From assembly GCA_014773175.1 (NCBI GenBank), contig VXCM01000967.1, positions 1 to 64,000 of the forward strand: DNA of 64,000 nt, given 5' to 3'. Position 1 is the stretch's first letter, and each line of letters starts with the position of its first letter. Origin of the DNA: Lucifuga dentata (taxonomy: Eukaryota > Chordata > Actinopteri > Ophidiiformes > Bythitidae). Positions 46,441 through 64,000 of this stretch are shown one piece after another. The position numbers and the translations under genes were made by a program. The notes below the pieces were generated by a model. It made no database searches. It worked only from the letters and a program-made list of their open reading frames with translations, and was not told the DNA's origin.

Positions 46441-49210
46441 GTCTGTCTGTCTCTAATTTTTTTTTTCACTGCAAAAATTCATGCATAGAAACCACAGTAT
46501 GAATCCCTACAGGAATACAAGTGTATTACTGCAATATTACAGTAATTTTTAAGAAGAGGTGGCAGTTCATACTCACATGAGAAGTATAAGATTGAAAATT
46601 TCTACTGCATCCTCCTCCTCCTCCTCCTTGCCCATTTGTCTTAATCATTCATTTTTGCTTTAACATTTCTTTATGTGCTTCAGATATCCAGTATTTCATA
46701 AAAAGAACAGACTGATACAATGAGAATTTTTTCATGAAATATTTTAGGCATTAATCTCTGGGTAACGGTCATTTATTTACTTGCTATCTTGTTACCAGTT
46801 CGGCCACACTGTCACCCAGAGTTAGCAGAAACAATTTAAAAAATACTGATAATGTCCTCAACAATGTAAACTGTCGACTAGGTTGGAAAGCTAATTTCAT
46901 ATGAATGTTAATGATATTAATAATTAGATACTTAAATTATAAATAGATGATAAAGTTATGAATCAATATTATGATTCAAATCTGTTTCATAACCTGTATG
47001 ATAATGGAGAAGTGTAAGTTTTTTGTATAGTTAGCTCATGTAACTCTGTTGGAATGAAGTCAATACTTTTACAGTAATAAGATGATAAAAGTTTGCAGGT
47101 AAACAATGCAGTCCATCATCTTGCTTGTTTTCACTGATCTACTTCCTACTAAAAATGAATTAATAATGATTAAAAAAAAAAAAAAAAAAANAAAAAAAAA
47201 AAAAAAAACTTCTGTTACTTCAGTTGTTGAACAAGGAACTGTGAGCTAAATGTATGTAGAATGTGCGTGTATGTGCTTGTTAGTGGCAGTGGGTATTATA
47301 ACAGATAGGGGTGCAGTAAGAACAGCTTGTGATCTTGTTGCCAACAGCCAATGAAAAAGTGAATGTTAGAGACAGATGGAAAGAACAAGCAAGAGACGGC
47401 AGGGGGGCACTGGAGAAACTCAGCTTTATTGACCAAAGATAGAGAGATACAGAAATCTGAGAGAGAGAGAGAGAGAGAGAGAGTTTTGAACAATAGAAAA
47501 TGGCTCCATTTTGTTTTAACAGTCCATACAACTGTGAGGGCAGGCAGGCAAGAAAAAAAGAGAGGCCCCTACAGAGTGGGTACTGCAGGTGTGGCAGTGG
47601 GGGTTGTTAATCTGGTCAACACGTCTGTTGGTCACATACAGCTCTGTGTTTTATTTCAACAACACACGCAGACAAACCCGACACGCAAACTGGTGAAACT
47701 CTGTTGTTGAGCTCAGATTGACAGTTTTGTCTTGCTTTTTTTTTTTTTTTTTTTTTTGTATTTTTAAGACTATGATTGTATTTTGTTTTATTGTACTTTA
47801 GTGCTTCTGCTTCTGCCCTGCACCTCATATGCATCACACATTTGGGAAACTAACACTACATTTCCCAGAATACACTTCTCTGCAATGCTTTTTTATTAAT
47901 TCTTCAAAACCATCAAACATGCAATTAACACACATTTTTGTCCATCAGGAAGCTAGAGCAGGGTAGTGTTAGTAGTTGTTCCCAACCTACACTAGCCACT
48001 AGCCTACCAATCATTTTGCTGCATATGAGCATAAGGGACAATGACTGGGATAAACTGCTTTTACTGTAAAGAACCACACCTGAGGATTGCATGTTTTAAG
48101 GACAGTCCATTCATAAGAAATGTTGGAAAATCAAACCCAGAAGACAAACAATAAACAAACATGGAAGTTGCAAAAGAATAAATATGAATTTGCCAGTATC
48201 TTCCATGTAAAATGTTGTCAGTTCACTCTTAACTCTTGTCTCAGTGTACTTCACTACACCAGAAAGGATGAATGGAAACCAATGATTTGGTATCATATAA
48301 TATACTTAGTTACTGGACTAACATGCAATCCACCGGTATGATCATTTAAAAATACTTCTACACAACATTTTAATATCTTTAGATGCCTTCAAGGCCAGTA
48401 AGTATATTCTACTACAGCATGTCTGGAATGGGAGTGGTCGCCTTGAGTTCAGAGAAGGTGGTGATGGTCAGAAGAGGGAAAACAGAGGTCAGGGGGTTAA
48501 TTGTGGGATTACACACACCAAAGCAGTGAAGTTAGAGAATGAAAATAACAAAGCTCTCTTTTATCCAGTCGTACAGTCATATGGCATCAGAGAACATCAT
48601 AGTAATGTCTAGTACCCATAATAATAATCATCATTAGTTTGTAGCTCTCCATATAGATGTGGAAAATAAAATCATTGCTAAATAGAATATTGAGCTAATT
48701 TACATTCTTATCTACACAGGACCCCAGAGCCCGGGCCTGATGATGGCCAGTCACACAGCCAGCTGGACTGGCTGACAGCAGCAGTGACCAATCACTCTAA
48801 AGCTTGCATACTTGAAGGCTGACCTATAGTACAACACTGACAGGACACATTAGAGAAGGGAATAGAGTTAAGTGAGGGAAGAACTGATGTACCTTCTTCG
48901 GATCCTGCTATATCCATCATTCATTATCTTTTTTTTTTTTTTTTTTANTTTTTTTTTTTTTTTTTCAAGCAGTTACCAGAGTCACACAATGCAGAGTAGC
49001 ACTCTATAGCTCCTTACTGCAGGATCAGGACAAGTTGTCAAACAAATGACTGAAACAGAAAGGAAAAAAGCCCTGCAAAAAGGTTAATGGAGCTCTTCAG
49101 ATCAGCCGCTACAGCTAATTTAGGTTTAGTTTAGGCCCTGAAATGATCTCTGTCAGTTTTGTCAGTTTTACCTTTTCCATGATCAAAAAAATAATCTTTT
49201 ATTCCTATGT

Positions 49211-49523
49211 CAGTGGTTCTCAAACTGTGGTATGTGTACCACTGGTGGTACTTGAACTGCCCTCTGGTGGTACATCAGAAGACTGGATGGTGTAAATTTT
49301 GCGAGAAATTTCTGAGAATCGAAACAATTGAAATCTATATTGTGGCAAATTCCCAAATAAAGTGGGTACTTCCATTCTTATTGGGTGTCAATTTGAATGG
49401 AAGTTTCAAGCTCAATTTCAGTACAGTTCATTTTTCTTAGTTGGTGGCTTATTGGTGAGGTGATACTGAGATGTTTTAGTTTGCTCAGAGGCGGTACTTG
49501 ATTTAAAAGTTTGAGAACCACCG
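49211..49523 (+). mobile_element. hAT-type MITE, copy B (both ends present)
   Basis: The left end CAGTGGTTCTCAAACTGTGG is answered by AGTTTGAGAACCACCG at the right. Flanks TCCTATGT (49203-49210) and GCCTATAT (49524-49531) agree at 6 of 8 bases, fitting an aged 8-bp hAT target duplication. No transposase frame is present. It is about 313 bp and related to copies at 17209 and about 55800. Confidence 0.75.
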
Positions 49524-49537
49524 GCCTATATCAGTAC

Positions 49538-49568
<31 letters not shown>

Positions 49569-50441
49569 AAATAGTGATAGAGGGGTGGGTGATGTGTAAA
49601 AGGTTCCAGGACTTGTCCTCTGTCACATCCACAACCACTAAAATGATAGAGTCTCACTGTCTGCATACACAGCTTCTTCTTCAATAATTTTTATTAGACC
49701 CATTTTATTTGACTAATCTTACTCATTCAAAAGGTTTCGGGCATTCGCTGAGGGTCAAAGTGTAGTCACTATCCTAATGCACATTAAGATAGACAAGGGA
49801 TGGAGTAAAAACTTCAAAACCATTCATTATCATCCAGCAGAACGAGGATGATTGCAGCAAAATGCTTCTGAGAAACCCAGCCGAGCACATGACATATAAT
49901 ATATAATATATGGTGTTATGACACCCAGGCCCCATTATTTGTAGCACCTTTGTAAACAAGGGCCTAGGGTGACCATAGCAAGAGCTGGCAGTTTCAGTCT
50001 ACTTCAAATGTCAGGAAATAGTGGTACACTGGTGACCTTCTGCAGCAATTTGGTTAATTTACAGTCATAGACAAAAAATATAGTCTCACAAACATGAATT
50101 ACATACTATGTTATATCTGTCCTAAAAGCTCATTTGAGCAAAGCAGAAATTTTAAAATCTGATACTGGTCATTATGATATTTTTGTGCCCGTGTTTTAGT
50201 GGTATTCCATGCTACTTTATGATGGTGGAAATATTACCATGTTGTGAAAGTGTACTCATTAAGCTGCCGTGAGCTTCCTGTGCTCTTTAGCCCACTCACA
50301 CACTGGAAAAGTTGGCTGGTTAGATCTTACTGGCTGCCAAAGTTGATCCACTGCTTCTTATGGCTGCTGAGTTAGGAAGAACAACTATAATAGGAGGAAA
50401 TTACCTCAGCAGTGGAATAGCAGGGGTTGATTGACACAAAC

Positions 50442-50477
<36 letters not shown>

Positions 50478-50785
50478 NAGAGAGTGTGTGTGTGTGTGTA
50501 TGTGTGTGTGTGTGTGTGTGTGTGTTGGGTGTGAAAACTTCAGTTTCCCATGGAAACAAGCGTTCCATTAATTCAATGGCCTTTTTTTTCAAAATAAAAG
50601 AAAAACTAATCAGATTACAACAGCAAGTTGAAATAAAAGTCTAATAGAAACTTTGTATTATCTTATTTTTCTTATGACTATCAATATGGAAAAATTAATA
50701 GGCACATAAAGAAACCAAGGCAACAATTCCATTCTCTCTGCCCTGACCAGTGGGGGGTATTTGTAATAGAGGGTGGTGGGGTTGC

Positions 50786-50831
<46 letters not shown>

Positions 50832-51433
50832 ATTTTTGGAGACAACAGGTATCTCTACAGCCAAAGGTCAGGGGAAAAGGAAGTGAGAAGTGACTGAATA
50901 GAGACACACTAGAAAATGTTCAACTCTCTTTTTTGAATATTTCACAAACTGACCTATTAAAGGTGATGATTTAGTTGATTGTCCTTAGAGCCATATGTAG
51001 GTTATGACTGATTGTCCGCAAAGTCTTACTGATCTGTGAATGTAGACTTTTATAACCTGGTTAAGTTAAGCTGTGTGTCAGAAAAGACAAATTTTCTCTG
51101 TTTACTGAATATCATAGCATGGCAACAGCCTACTTTCTGCTCATTAATGGGATGTCTATGTGTGAAATCTGTGTTATCTGAAAGATAGGATAGGCAAGAG
51201 GGATGTGCATCCATGTTGACAGAGTATAAAGAAAGAGGAGAGACAGAAGGAGAACATAATCAGGTAAAAATTCATAGGTCAGACATAAGTGTACGTGCGT
51301 GCATGTGCCAGCCAATCAGAGTTCAGAGGAGAAGGAGGAAGGCAGGGCTTCTGTTAGTAATCATCCAGAGACAGAGAAGAAGAGAGGGGTTTTGTGGGTA
51401 ATAATAAAAAGAGGGAAGAGGGAGAAGTTTCAG

Positions 51434-58269
<6,836 letters not shown>

Positions 58270-58274
58270 AAATG

Positions 58275-59235
58275 ACCTTAGAATAGAAGAATAGCTTTAT
58301 TGTCATTATACATAACATATAATGAAATTACAGGTGCTTCTCCCTTAGTGCATAAGTATAAAGTATAAAAAAGAGTAAAAACCACTTTGTACACATCTAT
58401 TTAAATTATATTTACACAGCTGAAAAGATAAATATACTTATCAAAGTATATCAAAGTGTATATCAAAGTATATCAAAAAAAGTGTATCAAGTATATTTAT
58501 ATATATAGATATAGATGTGTGAATTTCGATATTTACAACAGTAGCAGGGATGGTAGCAGCAATCAATAAGTATTGCACAGAGTAATAAACACCAGGTAGT
58601 TAGCAGCAATCAGAATATTAGTTAGCAGCAATCAGAATATATTTCACAATTTACATGGTACCGATTTAAAGTGGTGAACAAGGTGCCATGGGAACAGAAT
58701 TGTAACTTGATGGTGACGTTGACAGAGTAATGTCCAGGTCAGCGGTGATTTAGTGTTCTGATGGCCCAAGGGTAGAAACTGTTTCTTAGTCTGGATGTGC
58801 GGGCCTTCATTGACCTGTAGCGCTTGCCAGAAGGCATCCGTTCGAACAGGTGATGCGCTGGGTGGGAGGGGTCTTTGAGGATGGCGGTGGACCTTCGCAG
58901 GCATCTGGAACCGGCGATCTCCTCCAGGGAGGGCAGAGGGCAGCCGACGATTCTCTGGGCCGTGTTTATGACCCTCTGCAGGGCCTTCCTGTCCGCAGCC
59001 GAGCTCCCAGCGTACCAGGCAGAGATGCAGTATGTAATTACACTCTCGATGGTGGAACGGTAGAAGGTCACCAGCAGCCTCTGATCCAGTTTGTTCTTCC
59101 TGAGGACCCTCAGGAAGTGTAGTCTCTGCTGGGCCTTCGCCATCACTGCTTTGGTGTTAACGGACCAGGTCAGCTCCCCCAATAAGTGGACTCCTAGGAA
59201 TCTGAAGGAGCTCACTGTCTCTACCAGAATAGCAC
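58275..59235 (-). mobile_element. 5'-truncated L2/CR1-like LINE
   Basis: The minus-strand frame 58739-59235 encodes the C-terminal part of a non-LTR reverse transcriptase: FRFLGVHLLGELTWSVNT, KAQQRLHFLRVLRK, TFYRSTIESVITYCISAWY, ADRKALQRVINTAQRI, a PSHPAHHLF block and SMKARTSRLRNSF. It ends with a stop after IRTLNHR. About 460 bases of 3' UTR follow, ending CTGTAATTTCATTATA, then ATGACAATAAAGCTATTC and short TTC-TATTC repeats, the known tail of fish L2-type elements. The intact frame suggests a fairly young insertion. The upstream part is missing, as usual for incomplete reverse transcription. Confidence 0.88.
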
Positions 59236-59942
59236 CCCTTCCAACAAAATTTGGACCTTATAAGCTTTACTATGACAGTATTTCATGCAGGGCTTCTGTT
59301 TTGAAATATATATATATACAACAAGTGATGCTTTGTTGCAGCCTCCTCTTGTATGGTCTTTGGTTATGGTGCAGAATAAGGAGAAACACAGGTCAGGCTT
59401 GTTTCTAGCACCCTCTAGTGACCATATTTCAAACATGGTCGAAACTGTGAGCACAGAAAAGAACACAAAATGTGCTGTATGCACAATATATGCTATAGCA
59501 GACCTCTAAAGCTTACACTCACTGTGATAGATGACTAATGGGAACAACCCTGAGGCTGCGTGTCCCACTTTTATCTCCTAAAAATGACTCTCATCCATCT
59601 TGCCCGGAGTTTTGCTTTACAGTAAAGAATGAAAGAAATACTGCATCCTGAGATTTTTTTTTAAATTAATGTTATTATAGAATGACCTTATGTACAGAAA
59701 ACAGTGCTTTTGAGGACAAAAAAAACCAACCAAACAAACAAAAAAAAAAACAACAACAATAAAGACAGACTATAAGTGTGTCAATTAGAAAATACATCAG
59801 CTTGCCTTATACACCTCTCAACAGAAGTTACTTCAATATCTAATTTCTGCTTAGTCGTCATATAACCCAGGATCTTTTTAGAGCATGCAATAAGTTAATT
59901 CCTACTGTAATTACTAGTAACACTACTGTGTTTTTGTACATG

Positions 59943-60024
<82 letters not shown>

Positions 60025-60479
60025 GAGTCCATGACCTCACACAGTCCTTCTCTACTTCCTGTTCATACACTCCCTGTGCTCCATGTCTGCTAGTGTTACG
60101 ATCTTTGTGGCAACTCTGAAACAGATGATGTCACTGTCCTGCCCTGCCAACCAACCAGGGGCCGTTAGCATGGGTACACCGGGGTGGGCAGAAACTGCNT
60201 GTCCTGCCCTGCCAACCAACCAGGGGCCGTTAGCATGGGTACACCGGGGTGGGCAGAAACTGCTTTCCACATCATACAGGAGGAGGAAGAGCAGACATCT
60301 GGTTTTGTGTGTGGCGTGTGTGTATGTGTGTCCATGTGTGCTTGCATGGCTGAGTGTATGTGCACAAGATAGACACATGAAAGCAAGGATTGAGGGTACA
60401 AGACAGGAAGAAGATCTGACTACATTGTGACTGTGTGTTGATGTGCTTATGTGTGACTGCGTGTGTGAGTGTATATTGA

Positions 60480-60519
<40 letters not shown>

Positions 60520-61574
60520 GATGGGAAGCGATATTGCTCTCTGCTTTCTATTTTCCCAGAGGCAGAGCTGGTTTTGGAGGCTGGAGTAATCGTATTGGTT
60601 GAGGTAAACCTCAGTGGGCGGAGCCAACAACCATACTTTTTCCGAACAGGGTGAAATTGTTGGTTGTGTGGAATGGTCCAGTTTTGTGTACTAAACCCAG
60701 ATGTGAGTGTGCTCTTTGGGATCTATGAGTTCTCTCGGTTGAAACTTACTTATGAGTTGAATGGAGTTTTCGTTTAAATACACAGAATAAATGTGGCAGG
60801 TGAGTTTCATTTGTTTCATTGGTCAAAGCTGCATGACATGTAACCACAACATCCTGGGGCTGAGTCCTGATGGGGACCTTTATTGTATCATCCATAGAAT
60901 GGATCCATAAACCTAAGCACATTATACTACAAAATGTTGAGATACTTTGTATTTTACTTGGATATTAGACTTTCTACCTCTGCACCTCTAAGTCTGGGGA
61001 TTATAATTATTTAATTCCAGAACTTTTCATTATGTCATTCCAAATTCTTTGCAATTGGAGAAACCAAGTTGTTCCACTGTCAGGTACAAACCTTAAATTC
61101 CCAGTTTTGGGAAATATTCATTATTGACACATTATATGTCAACCCATGTATGTATGTTTACACACATATATGCACCACTTACATGTACATTTATTAATAA
61201 TTTAACATCCTTAAAGTGGCTATGCTTCACTTATTTTACCTATCGTAATTGAATACATTTAATTGCTAATACTTCACTTGAAAAACTTGAAATTTACATT
61301 AAAATGCATCCAATAAGCCTATACATGACCCAAACCTACACATCCTGAACTGCCCTGTTTTTTTGATTGGTCCTTTTCTTCTAAAACATGGTTACATCAA
61401 CATGTGACACACACTCACCAACACCTGGTTAGACACACCCATGAAGTACGAGGCTAGAGAGTGACTGTTTGGCCAGCATCCCTGTTTCACAGTCTTTGGG
61501 TGTTGGCAGCTGTGGCATGATGTGGTGGCCAATCAGAATCGAGTGGCATTTTTGGGTGGGACAAAGAGACAGTA
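59236..61574. other. Spacer, no gene seen
   Basis: Holds (CA/GT)n tracts at about 59944-60020 and 60480-60517 and a 64-bp gap copy (60135-60198 and 60200-60263 around the N at 60199). No supportable exon. Confidence 0.55.
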
Positions 61575-61851
61575 CACTGTAAAATGTGACAAGTTGATCT
61601 TACTTAAAAAATCTAGGAAACCAATTGCCTTGAANAGTACACTGTAAAATGTGACAAGTTGATCTTACTTAAAAAATCTAGGAAACCAATTGCCTTGAAA
61701 AGGGTAAGTAAATATAACTATATAGTTTTAAGTTCAAGTAGACATAAAGTAAACATAACTCAAGACTAATAGCTATATTTACTTACCTTTTGCAAGGTAA
61801 TCAGTTTCCTAGAATTTTTTAAGTAAGATCAACTTGTCACATTTTACAGTG
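61575..61851. mobile_element. Foldback MITE flanked by TA
   Basis: The left tip CACTGTAAAATGTGAC and the right tip GTCACATTTTACAGTG are exact inverted repeats. The match continues almost through the whole element (arms of about 80 bases). TA stands just outside both ends (61573-61574 and 61852-61853), as for Tc1/mariner-type non-autonomous elements. The left arm is doubled by a gap copy (61571-61634 and 61636-61699 around the N at 61635), so the real element is about 212 bp. Confidence 0.75.
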
Positions 61852-61853
61852 TA

Positions 61854-64000
61854 CCTAAAATGCCCTGTTTTCACTCAGTGTGCACAGTGGTGCAGCAGCA
61901 AAGGAAAGTTGAAGTGGATCCTTTTTCTCTCTCTCTTTTTTTGCCATTAAATATTTGCATTTTCGAAATAGACCCCTAAATGATAATCAGAACATGGAAA
62001 TCTGTACAACGCATCTCCATTAAGTAAAGGATTAGCATACTTCACCCATACCCCTCCCCCCAGCCCCTCTGCTGTTTCTCTCCTCATCTCTCTCAACTGT
62101 CAGTCTGTCTCTGTCTTTGACATCATAAATCTCAGCTTTGAATATGACTCTGAATTATGAGCTTTTTTTAAATTTTTTTTTTATGGCTACACACACACAT
62201 TACAATATAGCTGCAACTCATCCTCACCCACAGTCCTCGCTTCCTTCCTATTTATCTCCCAAGTGATGTGCTCCGCTTGGCTCACATTCACACACAGAGA
62301 CCACAAAGACATAGTGAAGTACAAGTATATATTTATATACTATCAAACAATACTTATACCTCCTATTTCTGTCCTGAATGAATGCTTTCCCTTACTGTGC
62401 AGTTTACATTGTGGAGAAAAGCTAGTGACAAGATATTATGAGAACAAAACGCCACCAGCATTATGGATAGTAAACCTCCAGAGTCATTTATGGATTAAGG
62501 ATAATGCAGTACGATGACAGGGAAATTAGAAGTAGCATAATAGATCATTATAGATTTGTTAATTCCCACCTCTGCTCTTAGATGTGCTTATGCAGCTAAA
62601 TCGGACAAATTCTTTGGTCACTAATACATTGCGTTTTCTTTAACCTCTCTTATAATGTAGGGTTTTGTTAGCATACTCTGTGGTTTTGGATCTTTATTTT
62701 CACTTTTCTGATTTAATGGGAGACCTTGGAAAGTACTGCAGCACTGAATAGCTTCTGTTCATAACACTGAAAGCACTGTGCAGTTTGCTCTGAAGATTGG
62801 CCACATGAACATACTCTGTTGTGGAAATAAAATTAAATACTACTCCAGTTTTTCTCCATAAAGCAACAGAAGGAAGCTTGAGAATAGTGAATGTCATTCC
62901 TATGGTTTTAAAACAACGAGGCTTTTTCACACATCCATGTGGTCATAATACTGTACAAAGTGCTTTTTGTTAACTTTTGCCTTTGGAAGTATGAGGATCT
63001 ATGCTCATATTACTCTGAAATTAACTTTTCTTTGTTTTCTTTTTTGTTTTTTGGCTCCAAAATAAATGCTTTCATCCATTGTCAGACCTTAACACAATTG
63101 AGGTTCTTAGTAAAAAAAAAAAAAAAANAAAAAAAAAAAAAAAATCATGAATTTGACAGATGAATGGAATCTGCTGCTTATTTTACACATTTAGCTGACA
63201 TTATCATGCAAACTGACTTTAACTGAGCACAAATAGTTAACAGGCTTAATTCTAAGGCCATTAAAATGGTATGCATTAAAATGGTATAAGCCAGAGCACA
63301 ACAGCTCCAGTGTCCCTAAGAATGATAGAACATTTTATTTTTTTCAAGCAAAAGGCCATGACTGAATTCTTTGTCATTCTTCAGTTCACAGAACCTGTTT
63401 TACTTGAAAAGATTTGTTTTGACATCAAGATTAATACTACACAGATAATGGTTTGGAGTTTTGAGAAGTGGAACATGAACCAAGTGTGTTATTGTTCTAA
63501 GTTTATTGTAAGCAGAGGCTTTTTCTAAAAAGAAGCAGGAGGCTGTGTTGGATCTGGAACACAGAGTTTTATACAAATGTCCAGCATACAAAATAGTTGT
63601 CTGACTTTTTGTCCTCCTCTCGTGGCGTAGGCATGCGTGTGTTTGTGTGTGTGGTTGCGTGTGGTAAGTGGGTTGAATGAAGACATTTTAGTTTAGGCTG
63701 AAGTTAGAGTTAGGCATATATTGTTTAGAATTAAAGTTTGGTGCGCTGGAGAGTGATATGTGATCAAAAACTGCATATAGAAAAAAACCCCTCTATTTTT
63801 ATATTCTCACTGTGATGTTTTAATTTCTAGAGATCTGATATGTGTCCAAACTTAGAAAAACTTCAGAGAAAAATTCTACTTAGGAAACAGATTATATGTA
63901 CTTTCAGAGAGAAATTTCTACTTCCAACAAATCCACCCTTTTATATATCCAGTGTATGTAAATGTAAACAAATAATCAATACTAAACAGTTAACAAGAAT
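61854..64000. other. Right end of window, no gene seen
   Basis: AT-rich sequence with one A-run gap at 63128. No exon or transposon end recognised. Confidence 0.55.

Larger units (their letters stand above)
23355..51433. other. Long gene-free stretch between akap2 and palm2
   Basis: About 28 kb without a supportable coding exon. On the minus strand it lies between the palm2 terminal exon and the first akap2 exon seen, so it is most likely palm2-akap2 intron or spacer, possibly with an akap2-specific first exon that I could not pin down. It holds many microsatellites: (CA)n at 23519-23551, 29360-29439, 33119-33150, 33243-33285, 35729-35758, 36802-36851 and 39326-39372; (GT)n at 44965-45011; (GATA/ATCT)n at 42671-42731 and 46389-46450; (GA)n at 41510-41564. 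It also contains N gaps and the transposon copies listed separately. Confidence 0.6.

Overview
The window is an intron-rich vertebrate locus, almost certainly from a teleost fish. Its introns are compact to moderate, it is crowded with microsatellites, and it carries fish-type LINE tails, hAT, Harbinger-like and TTAA- or TA-flanked miniature transposons. Every coding exon I can support lies on the minus strand. I assigned genes by comparing conceptual translations with remembered human family members; no database search was possible.

Region by region: 1-2.1 kb holds two copies of one Harbinger-like miniature element. 3.3-11.1 kb carries slc46a2, an SLC46 major-facilitator transporter, in six clear exons plus a tentative tiny last exon. 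15.7-23.4 kb carries akap2 (the AKAP2 half of PALM2AKAP2): seven exons with the PKA-anchoring helix, ending in a terminal exon whose last 24 codons are a glutamate run made by a GAA microsatellite. 23.4-51.4 kb is a long gene-free stretch, read here as an intron or intergenic spacer inside the palm2-akap2 locus; it holds repeats and one CpG-rich block near 42 kb. 51.4-54.7 kb carries the 3' end of palm2 (paralemmin-2): a coiled-coil exon, a doubtful middle exon that runs into an assembly gap, and the terminal exon ending in a CaaX box. 54.7-64 kb has no exon I can recognise; it contains a hAT fragment, a 5'-truncated L2/CR1-like LINE and a foldback TA-flanked element.

The order palm2, akap2 (same strand) matches the vertebrate PALM2-AKAP2 arrangement, where read-through splicing makes a fused protein. 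The phases here allow it: the coiled-coil exon ends in phase 0 and the first akap2 exon starts in phase 0. Palm2 and AKAP2 both act at the plasma membrane and cytoskeleton, with AKAP2 docking PKA regulatory subunits. slc46a2 is a neighbour with no evident functional link.

The assembly is a draft. It has 24 single-N gaps. Eight in unique sequence sit between perfect 62-65 bp direct copies of the same sequence, the mark of contig overlaps that were not merged. Three fall inside coding exons and add 21-22 false residues each. Most of the other gaps sit in homopolymer or dinucleotide runs. I found no exotic or undescribed system. The most interesting real signals are the microsatellite-encoded C-terminus of akap2, the palm2/akap2 splice-phase logic, and several transposon copies whose ends and target duplications can be read directly.
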